This document shows positions 51,037-59,807 of a stretch of DNA of 64,000 bases, piece after piece. Source of the DNA: JBBEAM01 sp942491105 (GTDB lineage Bacteria; Pseudomonadota; Alphaproteobacteria; Kiloniellales; DSM-21159); NCBI GenBank assembly GCA_942491105.1, contig CALNZX010000005.1, forward strand, positions 62,001-126,000, read 5' to 3'. Below the pieces are notes generated by a model. That model was not told the origin of the DNA. It saw only the letters and a program-made list of their open reading frames with translations, and did not search any database. Numbering within the stretch: the first letter of the stretch is position 1; every line of letters starts with the position of its first letter. The position numbers and the translations under genes were made by a program.

Positions 51037-51795
51037 TTGTTGCCAATCTGGGACCAGCTTCTGTTTCTCGGCATCGTCGCCTTGGGGTGCTACACCCAGG
51101 CGGTCACGGGCTTTGCGCTGGGTTTGATCGTCGTCGCCCTGGCCGCGCTGTTCAACATCATGTCGATCGAGCTCGCGTCGATCGTGGTTACCATCATCAC
51201 CCTGTCGAACGCCGGCCTCGCACTCGTGCGCAGCGGCTGCCAGGTCCGCTGGAGCCGGGTTGTGCCGGTGATCGTGGCCTCGGCGCCGGCGATCTATGGC
51301 GGCCTGCTGCTGCTCGGCCAGATGAGCGCCGAAAGCAAGGGGCTGCTGCGTCTTCTACTCGGCGTGACGATCGTCGGCAGCAGCCTGCTGCTCGTCTTGA
51401 ATCCCAGGCCGCGGGCGCAGGAATCGAGCCGTGCGTCCTTCGCGTTCCTGGGCGGGGTCGCGGGTATCCTGGGCGGCTTGTTCGCGGCTTTCGGGCCGCC
51501 CCTGATTTTCCACTTCTATCGCCAACCGCTCAAGCTGGCGATGATCCGCGATACTCTGTTGATGATTTTCCTGCTGATGTCGATCGAGCGGATCGGGTTT
51601 CTGCTGGTCGAGAACGCGATGCCCCTCGATGCGCTGATTCAGGCCGGACTCGCCCTGCCGGTGACCCTTGCGTTCACCTTTCTCGGCGGCAAGCTGCCGC
51701 CGCCGCTCAGCGAGATCGCGATGCGCCGCGCCGCCTTCGCTTTGCTGATGCTCGCCGGGGTCGGCGTGATGCTGCCGGTTCTGCTGGCCTCGTAA
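51037..51795 (+). CDS. TauE/SafE (TSUP) family sulfite/sulfonate exporter
   Basis: 252 residues from a TTG (51037 or 51040) with GGGGGA upstream. Eight hydrophobic segments, two repeats: FLGIVALGCYTQAVTGFALGLIVVALAALF and LGGVAGILGGLFAAFGPPLIFHFY. TSUP proteins move sulfite, sulfoacetate and other anions. The tandem with YeiH suggests release of sulfite or sulfate during breakdown of a sulfonate. Converges with the CMD gene after only four bases. Confidence 0.9.
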   Translation: MLPIWDQLLFLGIVALGCYTQAVTGFALGLIVVALAALFNIMSIELASIVVTIITLSNAGLALVRSGCQVRWSRVVPVIVASAPAIYGGLLLLGQMSAESKGLLRLLLGVTIVGSSLLLVLNPRPRAQESSRASFAFLGGVAGILGGLFAAFGPPLIFHFYRQPLKLAMIRDTLLMIFLLMSIERIGFLLVENAMPLDALIQAGLALPVTLAFTFLGGKLPPPLSEIAMRRAAFALLMLAGVGVMLPVLLAS

Positions 51796-51799
51796 GGCG

Positions 51800-52192
51800 T
51801 CAGGCGCCGCCGCTGTCTTCCGCGGTTTTCCGCTTCTCCAGCTCCTCGGCCAGGATCGGCAAGGCGAGGTTGCAGGAATGGATGCCCATCACCGTCGTTA
51901 GCTGGATCGTCTCCAGGATCTCCTCGGCGCTCGCCCCCGCCTTGAGAGCGTTCTGGATGTGCCTGCGGACCCCGGGCGCATAGAGGTGGGTGGTCGCGGC
52001 GTTGATCGCGATCAGGATCAGCTCCTTGGTCTTGCCGGGCAGCGGTCCCTTGCGCTGCGGCACGCTGCGGAACGCGAGATAGGCCTCCAGGAACTCGGGA
52101 TCGAAGCTGCGGAACTGCTCCCAGACCGGGTTCCAGTCGCCCTTGGCGATATGCGCCTCGGTGTGCGGATAGCTGGTTTCTTGTTCGCTCAT
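51800..52192 (-). CDS. Carboxymuconolactone decarboxylase family protein
   Basis: 130 residues. Core LPGKTKELILIAINAATTHLYAPGVRRHIQNALKAGASAEEILETIQL matches CMD, but the CxxC of AhpD-type peroxidases is replaced by HLYA, so it resembles PcaC-type decarboxylases or non-redox members. GGAGGAA precedes the ATG. Last gene of the ThDP enzyme-GMC-CMD operon. Confidence 0.88.
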   Translation of the reverse strand: MSEQETSYPHTEAHIAKGDWNPVWEQFRSFDPEFLEAYLAFRSVPQRKGPLPGKTKELILIAINAATTHLYAPGVRRHIQNALKAGASAEEILETIQLTTVMGIHSCNLALPILAEELEKRKTAEDSGGA

Positions 52193-52228
52193 ATCGCTCT
52201 ATTCCTCCGATTGCCCGCGCCGGGGTGT

Positions 52229-53857
52229 TTACCGCGCCGCCGCGTCTTCAAGCACGAGATCGGCGCCGCGCTCCCCGACCATGATCGCCGGCGCGTTGGT
52301 GTTCGACGAGGGGATGGTGGGAAAGACCGAGGCGTCGATCACGCGCAGTCCCTGCAGGCCGTGGACTCGCAGGCGGTCGTCGACCACGGCTTGCCCCGCC
52401 TGTCCAATCCGGCAGGTGCCGACGGTGTGCCAGGCGGTCTGGCCCGTATTCTTGGCGTAGTCGATCAGCGCGGCGTCGTCTTCCGCTTGGCCAAGGCCGG
52501 GTTGATGCTCCTGCGTGATCACGGCGCTGAATTCCGGCTGCTCGGCAACGCTGCGGATCAGTTTGAGAATGCGCAGGGCGGTCGCGATATCCTCGGGATC
52601 GTCGAAGTAGTTCGGTTCGATGCGCGGCAGCTGCTGGGCGTCGGGCGACGCGATGTGGACGCTGCCCCGGGATTTCGGACGCAGCTTGAAACCACCGACG
52701 GAAAAGCCTGAAAAGGAGTCGATGCCGCCCAGCTTGCTGCGCGAGTAGCGGTCCTTGCCGCTGATCTGATAGAGGCGGATCATCACGTCGGCGCGGGACT
52801 CGCCGCTGTGCGAGCGTGTGATGGCGTGGGCCGTCGAGGAGGTGCCCGCGAACATCCCCTTGCGCGTCAGCATGTACCGCAAAGCCGCTGAGAACCTGAC
52901 CAGGGGATTGCAGACGATGTCGTTGATCGTCCGCGCGGCATCGGTCTGATAGGTGCGGCGAACCTGCAGGTGGTCGCTCATGTGTTCGCCGACATGGCGG
53001 TTGTCGGTCACGACGGGGATACCGAAGCTCTTGAGCCGCTCCGCGTCGCCGACGCCGGAGAGTTCAAGAAGATGCGGCGACATGATCGCGCCGCCGCACA
53101 GCAGCACCTCGCCGCGCGCCTTGGCTTGGCGTTCTTGGCCATTCTGAATATAGGCGACGCCGCAGGCGCGCGTGCCTTCGAACAGTATGGCCGAGGCCTG
53201 CGCGTGGGTCTGGATATGCAGGTTCGGGCGCTTCCTGGCGGGCCGGAGATAAGCCTTGGCCGTCGACCAGCGGCGGCCATCGGCCGCCGTTTGCTCCAGA
53301 TAGCGCACCCCCTCGTAGCTGACGACGTTGTAATCCGGAGTTTCCGGAATACCGGCTTCGCGGCAGCCGGCGATGAAGGCTTCCGATAGGATGTCGGGGT
53401 CGCGGCGCTTGAGATCGGTGATTCTCACCGGCCCGGACCTGCCGCGCCGCGGGTCCTCGGCGCTGGGATTGGATTCCATGCGCTGGAAATAGGGCAGCAG
53501 CTCGGCGAAGGACCAGCCCTTCACCCCGGCCTGCGCCCAGGAGTCGTACTCCTCGGGCTCGCCCCAGAGATAGGCCATGCCGTTGACCGCGCTCGATCCG
53601 CCCAGCACCTTGCCGCGGGGCGAGTAGATTCGCTGCCCGGCCATGTGCCGCTGCGGCTCCGAGGCATAGGGCCAGACATAGCGCTCATTGGTCAGCAGCT
53701 TGCCCACGCCCAGCGGGATGTGGAACCAGATGTTGCGGTCCTTGCCGCCGGCCTCGAGCAACAGGACGCGATGCTTGCAGCTCTCGCTCAGCCGCGCCGC
53801 CAGGGCGGAACCGGCGGAGCCGGCGCCAACCACAATGAAGTCATAGCTATCGGTCAT
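52229..53857 (-). CDS. GMC-family FAD oxidoreductase (choline dehydrogenase-like)
   Basis: 542 residues from the ATG at 53857 (MTDSYDFIVVGAGSAGSALAARL); an in-frame extension to 54043 runs into the upstream gene and is spurious. FAD-binding motif at the start, GMC signature GGSSAVNGMAYLWG (~residue 80), substrate-domain ending AWHTVGTCRIG with the catalytic His, and VIDASVFPTIPSSNTNAP. Oxidises a primary alcohol to aldehyde. It follows the ThDP enzyme by seven bases, so the aldehyde made here could feed that enzyme, as isethionate dehydrogenase feeds Xsc. The alcohol substrate is not known. Confidence 0.92.
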   Translation of the reverse strand: MTDSYDFIVVGAGSAGSALAARLSESCKHRVLLLEAGGKDRNIWFHIPLGVGKLLTNERYVWPYASEPQRHMAGQRIYSPRGKVLGGSSAVNGMAYLWGEPEEYDSWAQAGVKGWSFAELLPYFQRMESNPSAEDPRRGRSGPVRITDLKRRDPDILSEAFIAGCREAGIPETPDYNVVSYEGVRYLEQTAADGRRWSTAKAYLRPARKRPNLHIQTHAQASAILFEGTRACGVAYIQNGQERQAKARGEVLLCGGAIMSPHLLELSGVGDAERLKSFGIPVVTDNRHVGEHMSDHLQVRRTYQTDAARTINDIVCNPLVRFSAALRYMLTRKGMFAGTSSTAHAITRSHSGESRADVMIRLYQISGKDRYSRSKLGGIDSFSGFSVGGFKLRPKSRGSVHIASPDAQQLPRIEPNYFDDPEDIATALRILKLIRSVAEQPEFSAVITQEHQPGLGQAEDDAALIDYAKNTGQTAWHTVGTCRIGQAGQAVVDDRLRVHGLQGLRVIDASVFPTIPSSNTNAPAIMVGERGADLVLEDAAAR

Positions 53858-53864
53858 CGCGGTC

Positions 53865-55559
53865 TCAGGCCTTCGGCCCGGCACGATGGACGAAGGAATC
53901 GCGGCGGAAGCTATAGAGCGCGGCCGGGTCGACCTGAACGTCGACCACCGCCGGCTTGCCGCAGGCCAAGGCCGCCTCGACGGCGCCGGCGACATCGGCG
54001 GCGCGTTCGGCGCGGAAACCCGCCGCGCCATAGAGTTCGGCAATCTTATCGAAGGGCGGGTTGTGAATGTCGGCGCCGATGTAGCGCTCGCCGAAGAAGT
54101 CGCGCTGGTAGGCTTTCTCGGCGCCCCAGCAGCCGTTGTTCATGACGATGGTCACGGTCTGGATATCGTGCTGCACGGCGGTGCTGAGCTCGGTCAGCGT
54201 CATGCCGAAGCCGCCGTCGCCCATCAGGCTGACCACCGGCCGCTCCGGCCGCGCCAGCTTGATCCCCAGGCCGCAGGCGAAGGAGAAGCCGACCAGGCCG
54301 AAGTCGAGCGGCGTGAACAGGCTTGGGCTTTGCCAATAGTTCAGGGCGTCGGTCGCCTGCAGGCAGAGAGTCCCCGCATCCATCGTGATCGCCGCATCCT
54401 TGGGCAACACGTCGCGCAGGGTCTTGAACAGGCCCGAAGGCTGCAAGGGGTCGGTCATCACCGCGTCGGCGTCGCGCTTGGCGAGATAGGCCTCGCGCTC
54501 CTCGATGCAGTCTTGCGTCCAAGCTTCGACCTTGGCGCGGCCCTCGGCGTTCTCCAGCGCGTCGCAGAGCTGCGTGGCGACGCTTGCGGCGTCGGCCCAG
54601 ATGCCGAGCTTGATCGGGAAGTAGCGGCCGATGGCCGTCGGCTCCATCTCGACATGGATGATCGCCGCGTCGCGGTTGATGTTGTCGTAGGAATAGAAGG
54701 TCGAGTTGAAGCCAAGCCGCGTGCCCAGGGCGAGAATGACATCGGCTTCCTTGACCAGACGCGAGGCGACCGGGTTGCCGCGCGGTCCCATCTGTCCGGC
54801 GTTCAGCGGATGGCCGAAGGGAATGGCGTCGCCATGACCCGGCGCCGTGGCGATCGGCACGTTAAGCCGCTCCGCCAGCCGGATGACGGCGTCATGACCG
54901 CCGGTGTACTTGATGCCGCCGCCGGTGACGATGACCGGGCGCTCGGCCGCGCTCAACAGGGCGGCGGCTTTGGCGATGTCCTCGCTGGAGGCTGCCGGAA
55001 CGGACTGCAGGCGATAGTGTTCGGGAGCCGGCTGCTCGTCGAAGGCCGCGCGGCCGGAGAGTACGTCGCGCGGCAGGTTGACGTGCACCGGTCCGCGCCG
55101 TGGGCTCAGGGCGACGCGGAAAGCCTCGCGCAGGATTTCCGGGACGCGCTCCGTGCTGGGGACGGTCCAGGTCTTCTTGGCGATCGGTGTGAACAGAGCC
55201 TGCTGGTCGACTTCCTGAAAGGCGTCGCGATAGACATGCGCGGAGGAGAGGGCGCCGGCAATCGAGACCACGGGCGAGTAAGCCGCCTTGGCCTGTGCCA
55301 GACCGGTTACCAGATTGGTCGCGCCGGGGCCGTTCTGCCCGGCGAGGATGACGCCGGGGCCGCCGCTGGCCCGGGCATAGCCATCGGCCATGTGGGTGCC
55401 GGTACGCTCGTCGCGTACGCCGACCATGGTGATGTCGCGCGCATCGTAGAGCGCGTCGAACATCTCCATGGTGGCCGATCCGATCAGCCCGAAGACGTGC
55501 TCTACCTTTTCGTTCTGCAGTGCCGCGACGGCCGCCTGCCCACCTGTCCGCGTATCCAT
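53865..55559 (-). CDS. ThDP-dependent enzyme, sulfoacetaldehyde acetyltransferase (Xsc)-like/acetolactate synthase superfamily
   Basis: 564 residues from the ATG at 55559, placed best behind AAGGAAGGA; an ATG six bases upstream (55565) is too close to it. Three-domain ThDP enzyme: Glu51 in GVRDERTG, QNGPGATNLVTGLAQA, GDGG...NN cofactor motif near residue 440, then NNGCWGAEK. The FGLIGSATMEMFDALY start (where acetolactate synthases have PG), FQEVDQQALF, WGAEK and the FRRD tail resemble Xsc, which splits sulfoacetaldehyde to acetyl phosphate and sulfite. No pta is nearby, so the role is unproven. Operon with the GMC and CMD genes. Confidence 0.85.
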   Translation of the reverse strand: MDTRTGGQAAVAALQNEKVEHVFGLIGSATMEMFDALYDARDITMVGVRDERTGTHMADGYARASGGPGVILAGQNGPGATNLVTGLAQAKAAYSPVVSIAGALSSAHVYRDAFQEVDQQALFTPIAKKTWTVPSTERVPEILREAFRVALSPRRGPVHVNLPRDVLSGRAAFDEQPAPEHYRLQSVPAASSEDIAKAAALLSAAERPVIVTGGGIKYTGGHDAVIRLAERLNVPIATAPGHGDAIPFGHPLNAGQMGPRGNPVASRLVKEADVILALGTRLGFNSTFYSYDNINRDAAIIHVEMEPTAIGRYFPIKLGIWADAASVATQLCDALENAEGRAKVEAWTQDCIEEREAYLAKRDADAVMTDPLQPSGLFKTLRDVLPKDAAITMDAGTLCLQATDALNYWQSPSLFTPLDFGLVGFSFACGLGIKLARPERPVVSLMGDGGFGMTLTELSTAVQHDIQTVTIVMNNGCWGAEKAYQRDFFGERYIGADIHNPPFDKIAELYGAAGFRAERAADVAGAVEAALACGKPAVVDVQVDPAALYSFRRDSFVHRAGPKA

Positions 55560-55626
55560 GCCCATTCCTTCCTTCTCAAGACTGCGTTCCGGCGCTTTCT
55601 GGCCGGAGCGGAGGCGAGCCTACTAG

Positions 55627-55662
55627 ATCATCAACAAGATTGCCAACAATCATGTTGATGAT
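55627..55662. promoter_or_regulatory. 36-bp nested palindrome in the divergent promoter
   Basis: Outer arms ATCATCAACA (55627-55636) and TGTTGATGAT (55653-55662) are perfect; inner arms GATTG (55638-55642) and CAATC (55647-55651) are perfect; centre CCAA. It sits 68 bases upstream of the ThDP-enzyme start and 96 bases upstream of the GntR start. Very likely the operator of the GntR/FCD regulator controlling both directions. Confidence 0.7.
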
Positions 55663-55757
55663 TTAAGAAGAAGGGGTGCGGCAGCCTTTGCAGCTGCGCG
55701 ACGCAGCGGGTATTCAGAGAACGCAGGCTGCAGCTTGGAACAGGGAGTGGGATCGAG

Positions 55758-56477
55758 ATGAAGGCCCCAGCCGAGAGGGCGGACCGCGCCGCCGAGGGAG
55801 AGGCCGCGCCGACGGAGCGCCGCAAGCGCGGCGACGGCGCTTCGGTCGAAGCGGTGATGGATGTGCTACGCGCGCGGATCTCCCGTCATGACCTGCAGCC
55901 CGGTCAGCGCATACAGGAAATCCAGGTAGCCGAGGAGTTCGGCGTTTCCCGCTCCCGCGTGCGGGACGTGCTCGCCATGCTGGAACAGCGCGGGCTGATC
56001 GAGCGGATTCCCAATCGCGGCGCGGTGGTCGCCCGGCTCGAGGCCAAGGAGGTCTACGACATTTTCGATATCCGCGAGGTCCTGGAGGGCCTGGCGGTAC
56101 GGCTCGCGACCCGCAACGCGCCCAAGGGCCTTTGGGACGATCTCATCGAGACGCTCGGCCCGGCGATGGCGGAGAAGATCGCGGCCGGCGACATCGAGAG
56201 CTATCTGGAGGCGCTGGACGCCCTGCGCGACCGCACCCTGCAGTGGGCGGATAGCGCTCATACTTCCAACTTTCTGAACCTGGTTCTGGACAAGGCGCGG
56301 GTCATCGCGCGGCGCGTCACCCTGCTGCCTGGCCGCGCCGAGGAGGGCCGGGCGCTGCATCACCGGATGTTGCTGCACATGGCCGCTGGCGAAGCGGCGG
56401 AGGCCGAGCGCTGTAAGCGGGAGATCGTCCAGAGCGCCCGGGCCTGCCTGGAGCGCTATCAGAGTCTGGTCTTTTAG
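55758..56477 (+). CDS. GntR-family transcriptional regulator, FCD type
   Basis: 239 residues. A ~25-residue charged N-terminus, winged helix (DLQPGQRIQEIQVAEEFGVSRSRVRDVLAMLEQRGLIERIPNRGAVV, ~residues 45-93), then a helical FCD-like domain. Divergent from the ThDP enzyme operon; the nested palindrome between them is its probable site. The lactonase gene lies 37 bases downstream and may be cotranscribed. Confidence 0.92.
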   Translation: MKAPAERADRAAEGEAAPTERRKRGDGASVEAVMDVLRARISRHDLQPGQRIQEIQVAEEFGVSRSRVRDVLAMLEQRGLIERIPNRGAVVARLEAKEVYDIFDIREVLEGLAVRLATRNAPKGLWDDLIETLGPAMAEKIAAGDIESYLEALDALRDRTLQWADSAHTSNFLNLVLDKARVIARRVTLLPGRAEEGRALHHRMLLHMAAGEAAEAERCKREIVQSARACLERYQSLVF

Positions 56478-56514
56478 CCGCGCGCGGAGCGCGAAACGAG
56501 AAAACGGGGAGAGC

Positions 56515-57324
56515 ATGGAAGAACTTTGGGAGGTCTACGCGCTCAAGTACGCCGAGCGGCGCGACCGCACGCGCGTGGAGAGCTTCCTTTTCGAGGACGA
56601 TCACGCCAGTCCCCACGACATGGACTATTTCGTCTGGCTGCTGCGGAATGGCAGCCGAAGCATTCTGGTCGATACGGGCTTCGACGAACGCGAGGCGCGG
56701 CGGCGCAATCGTCCGATCCAGCGCGATTCCGCGGCCGCCGTGGCGGCACTCGGGATCGATCCGGAATCGATCGGCGAGGTGGTTCTGACCCATCTGCATT
56801 ACGACCACGCCGGCGGGCTGGCGCGGTTCCCCAACGCTGTCTTCCACCTGCAGGCCAGCGAGATGGCTTTCGCGAGCGGTCCCTGCATGTGCCACGCGCC
56901 GCTGCGCATGGCCTATGCCGCAGATGACATCTGCGACGTGGTGCAGCGGGTCTATTCCGGCCGGGTGGTGTTCCACGAGGGGGACGCCGAGATCGCGCCG
57001 GGTGTCACCCTGCACCTGATCGGCGGCCACACCCGCGGCCTGCAGGCGGTGCGGGTCAAGACCGCGGCGGGCTGGCTCTGCCTCGCCTCGGACGCCGCGC
57101 ACTACTATGAGAACTTCCAGGAGCGGAAGGTCTTCCCGCTGGTGGTCGATATGGAGGACATGCTGTCCGGCTTTACGCGGATTCAACGGCTGGCCTCGGC
57201 GCCAAGCCTGGTGGTGCCCGGTCACGACCCTCTCGTTGGCAGCCTTTTCCCGCAGGCCGAGGGGGCGCCCGACTTCGCGCGGCGCCTGGACCTGGGGCCG
57301 CTGCGGGACCCCGCGGGCGGCTAG
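56515..57324 (+). CDS. Metallo-beta-lactamase-fold lactonase (AHL-lactonase-like)
   Basis: 269 residues. The zinc motif THLHYDHAGGL is at residues ~92-101, GGHTRGLQAV supplies the next His and DAAHYYENF the bridging Asp; a C-terminal GHDP His completes the set. Length fits N-acyl-homoserine-lactonase and 4-pyridoxolactonase relatives. Given catabolic neighbours, hydrolysis of a pathway lactone is at least as likely as quorum quenching. ATG with GGGGAGAGC upstream. Confidence 0.9.
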   Translation: MEELWEVYALKYAERRDRTRVESFLFEDDHASPHDMDYFVWLLRNGSRSILVDTGFDEREARRRNRPIQRDSAAAVAALGIDPESIGEVVLTHLHYDHAGGLARFPNAVFHLQASEMAFASGPCMCHAPLRMAYAADDICDVVQRVYSGRVVFHEGDAEIAPGVTLHLIGGHTRGLQAVRVKTAAGWLCLASDAAHYYENFQERKVFPLVVDMEDMLSGFTRIQRLASAPSLVVPGHDPLVGSLFPQAEGAPDFARRLDLGPLRDPAGG

Positions 57325-57521
57325 GCGGGGCGTCGCGCAGGGCGGTCTTGCGCGGGCATTCCGCCTTGCCCAGAAAACCTCCCTTACCTAAACTGACTGG
57401 ACAATCAGACGGCAGGCTATTCGGGCCCGTCCCGGATCGCTATCTGCCACGCGGCAGCCCTGAAATTTGGCTCTGAAACGCCCCCGCGGGGCGAAGCCGA
57501 GCGCCCAAACGGAGAAACCGA

Positions 57522-58493
57522 ATGAGAATCGTTAATCTGGAAGTCGGGGGCGCGACGCGTCTCGGATTCGTCGATGGTGAGAACGTCGTTGTACCGGCGC
57601 TGATCGACGCTGCCGCGCTGGGGGATGCCGCCGCCTGCTTCACCGATACGGTCGCATTGATCCGCGCTGGGGCGGAAGGAATGGCCGCCGCCAAGCGATG
57701 GATCGCCGAGGCGCCGGAAAGCGCCCGGCTGCCGCTTGCCGGGGCGGCGCTGAAAGCGCCGATGCTGCCGAGCACGATCCTGTGCAGCGGCAGCAACTAC
57801 ACCGATCATAACGCGGAAAAGGCCAACACGCCGATCAGCGGCAAGGAACCGGAATTCTTCATCAAGACCTCCGACTGCGTGGTCGGACCCGACGCCCCGA
57901 TTCTTCACGAATCGCGGCTGACCAAGAAGCTCGACTGCGAGACCGAGCTGGCCATCGTCATCGGCAAGCCCGGCCGGCACATCCCTCTCGAGAAGGCGCT
58001 CGATCATGTCTTCGGCTACACCATCGTCAACGACGTCACCGCCCGGGACCTGCAGGTCCGCACCAAGGGCGATCTGACCTGGTACGAAACCGGCCGGGGC
58101 AAATCCTTCGAGAGCTCGGCCCCCATGGGCCCCGCCATCGTTACCGCCGACGAAATCCCGGATCCCCAGGCGCTGAAGCTGCAGACCCGGATCAACGGCG
58201 ATCTGCGGCAGTCCAGCACCACGGCCAACATGATCTGGTCCTGCGCCCAGCTGGTGCACTTTTTCTCGGTCAGCTTCACCCTGAAGCCCGGCATGATGAT
58301 CATCACCGGCACGCCGGCGGGCACGGCCTGGTCGACGGATCCCGAGCTGGGCGGCAAGTGGCAGAGCGTGCCTGGCCTCGTGCCGGCGACGCGCTATTGC
58401 CTTCCGGGCGACAAGATCGAAAGCGAGATCGAAAAGATCGGCGTTCTGCGCAACGAGGTGGTGGACGCGGCGCGCTTCACGGCGGCGGGATAA
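57522..58493 (+). CDS. Fumarylacetoacetate hydrolase family protein
   Basis: 323 residues. Begins MRIVNLEVGGATRLGFVDG; metal ligands in KKLDCETELAIVIGKPG (~residues 131-147), FGYTIVNDVTARDLQVRTKGDLTWYETGRGKSFESS, and the C-terminal MIITGTPAGTAW. Cleaves or hydrates oxo-acids in aromatic or sugar-acid pathways (5-oxopent-3-ene-tricarboxylate decarboxylase, acylpyruvase and similar). It lies 197 bases behind the lactonase. Exact reaction unknown. Confidence 0.9.
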   Translation: MRIVNLEVGGATRLGFVDGENVVVPALIDAAALGDAAACFTDTVALIRAGAEGMAAAKRWIAEAPESARLPLAGAALKAPMLPSTILCSGSNYTDHNAEKANTPISGKEPEFFIKTSDCVVGPDAPILHESRLTKKLDCETELAIVIGKPGRHIPLEKALDHVFGYTIVNDVTARDLQVRTKGDLTWYETGRGKSFESSAPMGPAIVTADEIPDPQALKLQTRINGDLRQSSTTANMIWSCAQLVHFFSVSFTLKPGMMIITGTPAGTAWSTDPELGGKWQSVPGLVPATRYCLPGDKIESEIEKIGVLRNEVVDAARFTAAG

Positions 58494-58533
58494 GCGCCGC
58501 CGCGAAGCGTCTTTTAGCGGCTGAGAGAAAAGC

Positions 58534-59739
58534 TCAGACGCGTTCGATCACCGTCGCGATCCCCTGACCGACGCCGATGCACATGGTGCAGAGGGCGTAG
58601 CGGCCCTGGCGGCGCTCCAATTCGTAGAGTGCCGTCGCCAGCAGCCGCGCGCCGGACATGCCGAGCGGATGGCCCAGCGCGATACCGCCGCCGTTGGGGT
58701 TCACCTGCTCGGCGTCGTCGGGCAGGCCGAGCCGGCGCAGCACGGCAAGTGCCTGGCTGGCAAAGGCTTCGTTGAGCTCGATCACGTCCATGTCGGCGAT
58801 GGTGAGGCCGAGACGCTGCAGCAGTTTCTCGCTGGCCGGAGCCGGGCCGATGCCCATGATGCGGGGTTCGACCCCGGCGGTCGCCATGCCCAGGATGCGC
58901 GCCCGGGGCGTCAGTCCATGGGCCTTGGCGGCGTCTTCGCTGGCGATCAGCGTGGCAGCGGCGCCGTCGTTGACACCCGAGGCATTGCCGGCTGTCACCG
59001 TCCCGCCTTCGCGGAAGGGGGTGGGCAGCTTGGCCAGCTTCTCCAAGGTGGTGCCGGCGCGCGGATGTTCGTCGTCGCTAACGACGATGGGGTCGCCTTT
59101 GCGTTGCGGGATCTCGACCGGGACGATCTCCTCGGCCAGCCGTCCGGCGGCGATTGCCGCGGCGGCGCGCTGCTGACTCCTCACGGCGAAGGCATCCTGG
59201 TCTTCGCGGCTGACCTGGAAGTCCTCGGCGACGTTCTCGCCGGTTTCCGGCATCGAATCCACGCCGTACTGGCGCTTCATCAGCTTGTTCACGAAGCGCC
59301 AGCCGATGGTCGTGTCATAGATCTCGGCCTTGCGCGAGAAGGCGCTGTCCGCCTTGCCCATGACAAAGGGCGCGCGGGACATGCTTTCGCCGCCGCCAGC
59401 GAGGTAGAGGCTGCCTTCACCCGCCTTGATCGCGCGCGCCGCGGTGCCGATGGCGTCCATGCCGGATCCGCAGAGCCTGTTGATCGTCGCGCCGGGAACC
59501 TCGGCGGGCAGACCGGCCAGCAGCGTTGCCATGCGCGCGACGTTGCGGTTGTCCTCGCCCGCCTGGTTCGCGCAGCCAAAGATCGCGTCGTCGACGGCGG
59601 CCCAGTCGACCTTGGCGTTGCGGGCCATCAGCGCCTTGATGGGCAGGGCACAGAGATCGTCGGCGCGCAGGGAGGACAGCGCGCCGCCGTAGCGGCCGAT
59701 GGGGGTTCGAATAGCATCGCAAAGGTAGGCTTCCACCAT
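58534..59739 (-). CDS. pcaF: 3-oxoadipyl-CoA thiolase (beta-ketoadipyl-CoA thiolase)
   Basis: 401 residues, full-length thiolase. Nucleophile Cys90 in NRLCGSGMDA, His in GHPLGMSGAR and second Cys in TMCIGVGQG. The stretch FGCANQAGEDNRNVARMA is characteristic of PcaF/PaaJ/DcaF 3-oxoadipyl-CoA thiolases. It splits 3-oxoadipyl-CoA with CoA to succinyl-CoA and acetyl-CoA. Same strand as the crotonase and CoA ligase genes (68-base gap), forming a CoA-dependent degradation operon; no pca ring-cleavage genes are in the window, so a paa or adipate-type role is possible. Confidence 0.9.
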   Translation of the reverse strand: MVEAYLCDAIRTPIGRYGGALSSLRADDLCALPIKALMARNAKVDWAAVDDAIFGCANQAGEDNRNVARMATLLAGLPAEVPGATINRLCGSGMDAIGTAARAIKAGEGSLYLAGGGESMSRAPFVMGKADSAFSRKAEIYDTTIGWRFVNKLMKRQYGVDSMPETGENVAEDFQVSREDQDAFAVRSQQRAAAAIAAGRLAEEIVPVEIPQRKGDPIVVSDDEHPRAGTTLEKLAKLPTPFREGGTVTAGNASGVNDGAAATLIASEDAAKAHGLTPRARILGMATAGVEPRIMGIGPAPASEKLLQRLGLTIADMDVIELNEAFASQALAVLRRLGLPDDAEQVNPNGGGIALGHPLGMSGARLLATALYELERRQGRYALCTMCIGVGQGIATVIERV

Positions 59740-59807
59740 GGTGTCTTACTTTCCTCGATTGACTGCGGGATAGAGGCCGGGCGGCGGCGACTCCGCCCGG
59801 CTGTACG

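Noticed and set aside
53865..55559. Annotation as acetolactate synthase large subunit
   Set aside because: No small subunit is nearby, and several motifs are closer to sulfoacetaldehyde acetyltransferase; kept only at superfamily level.
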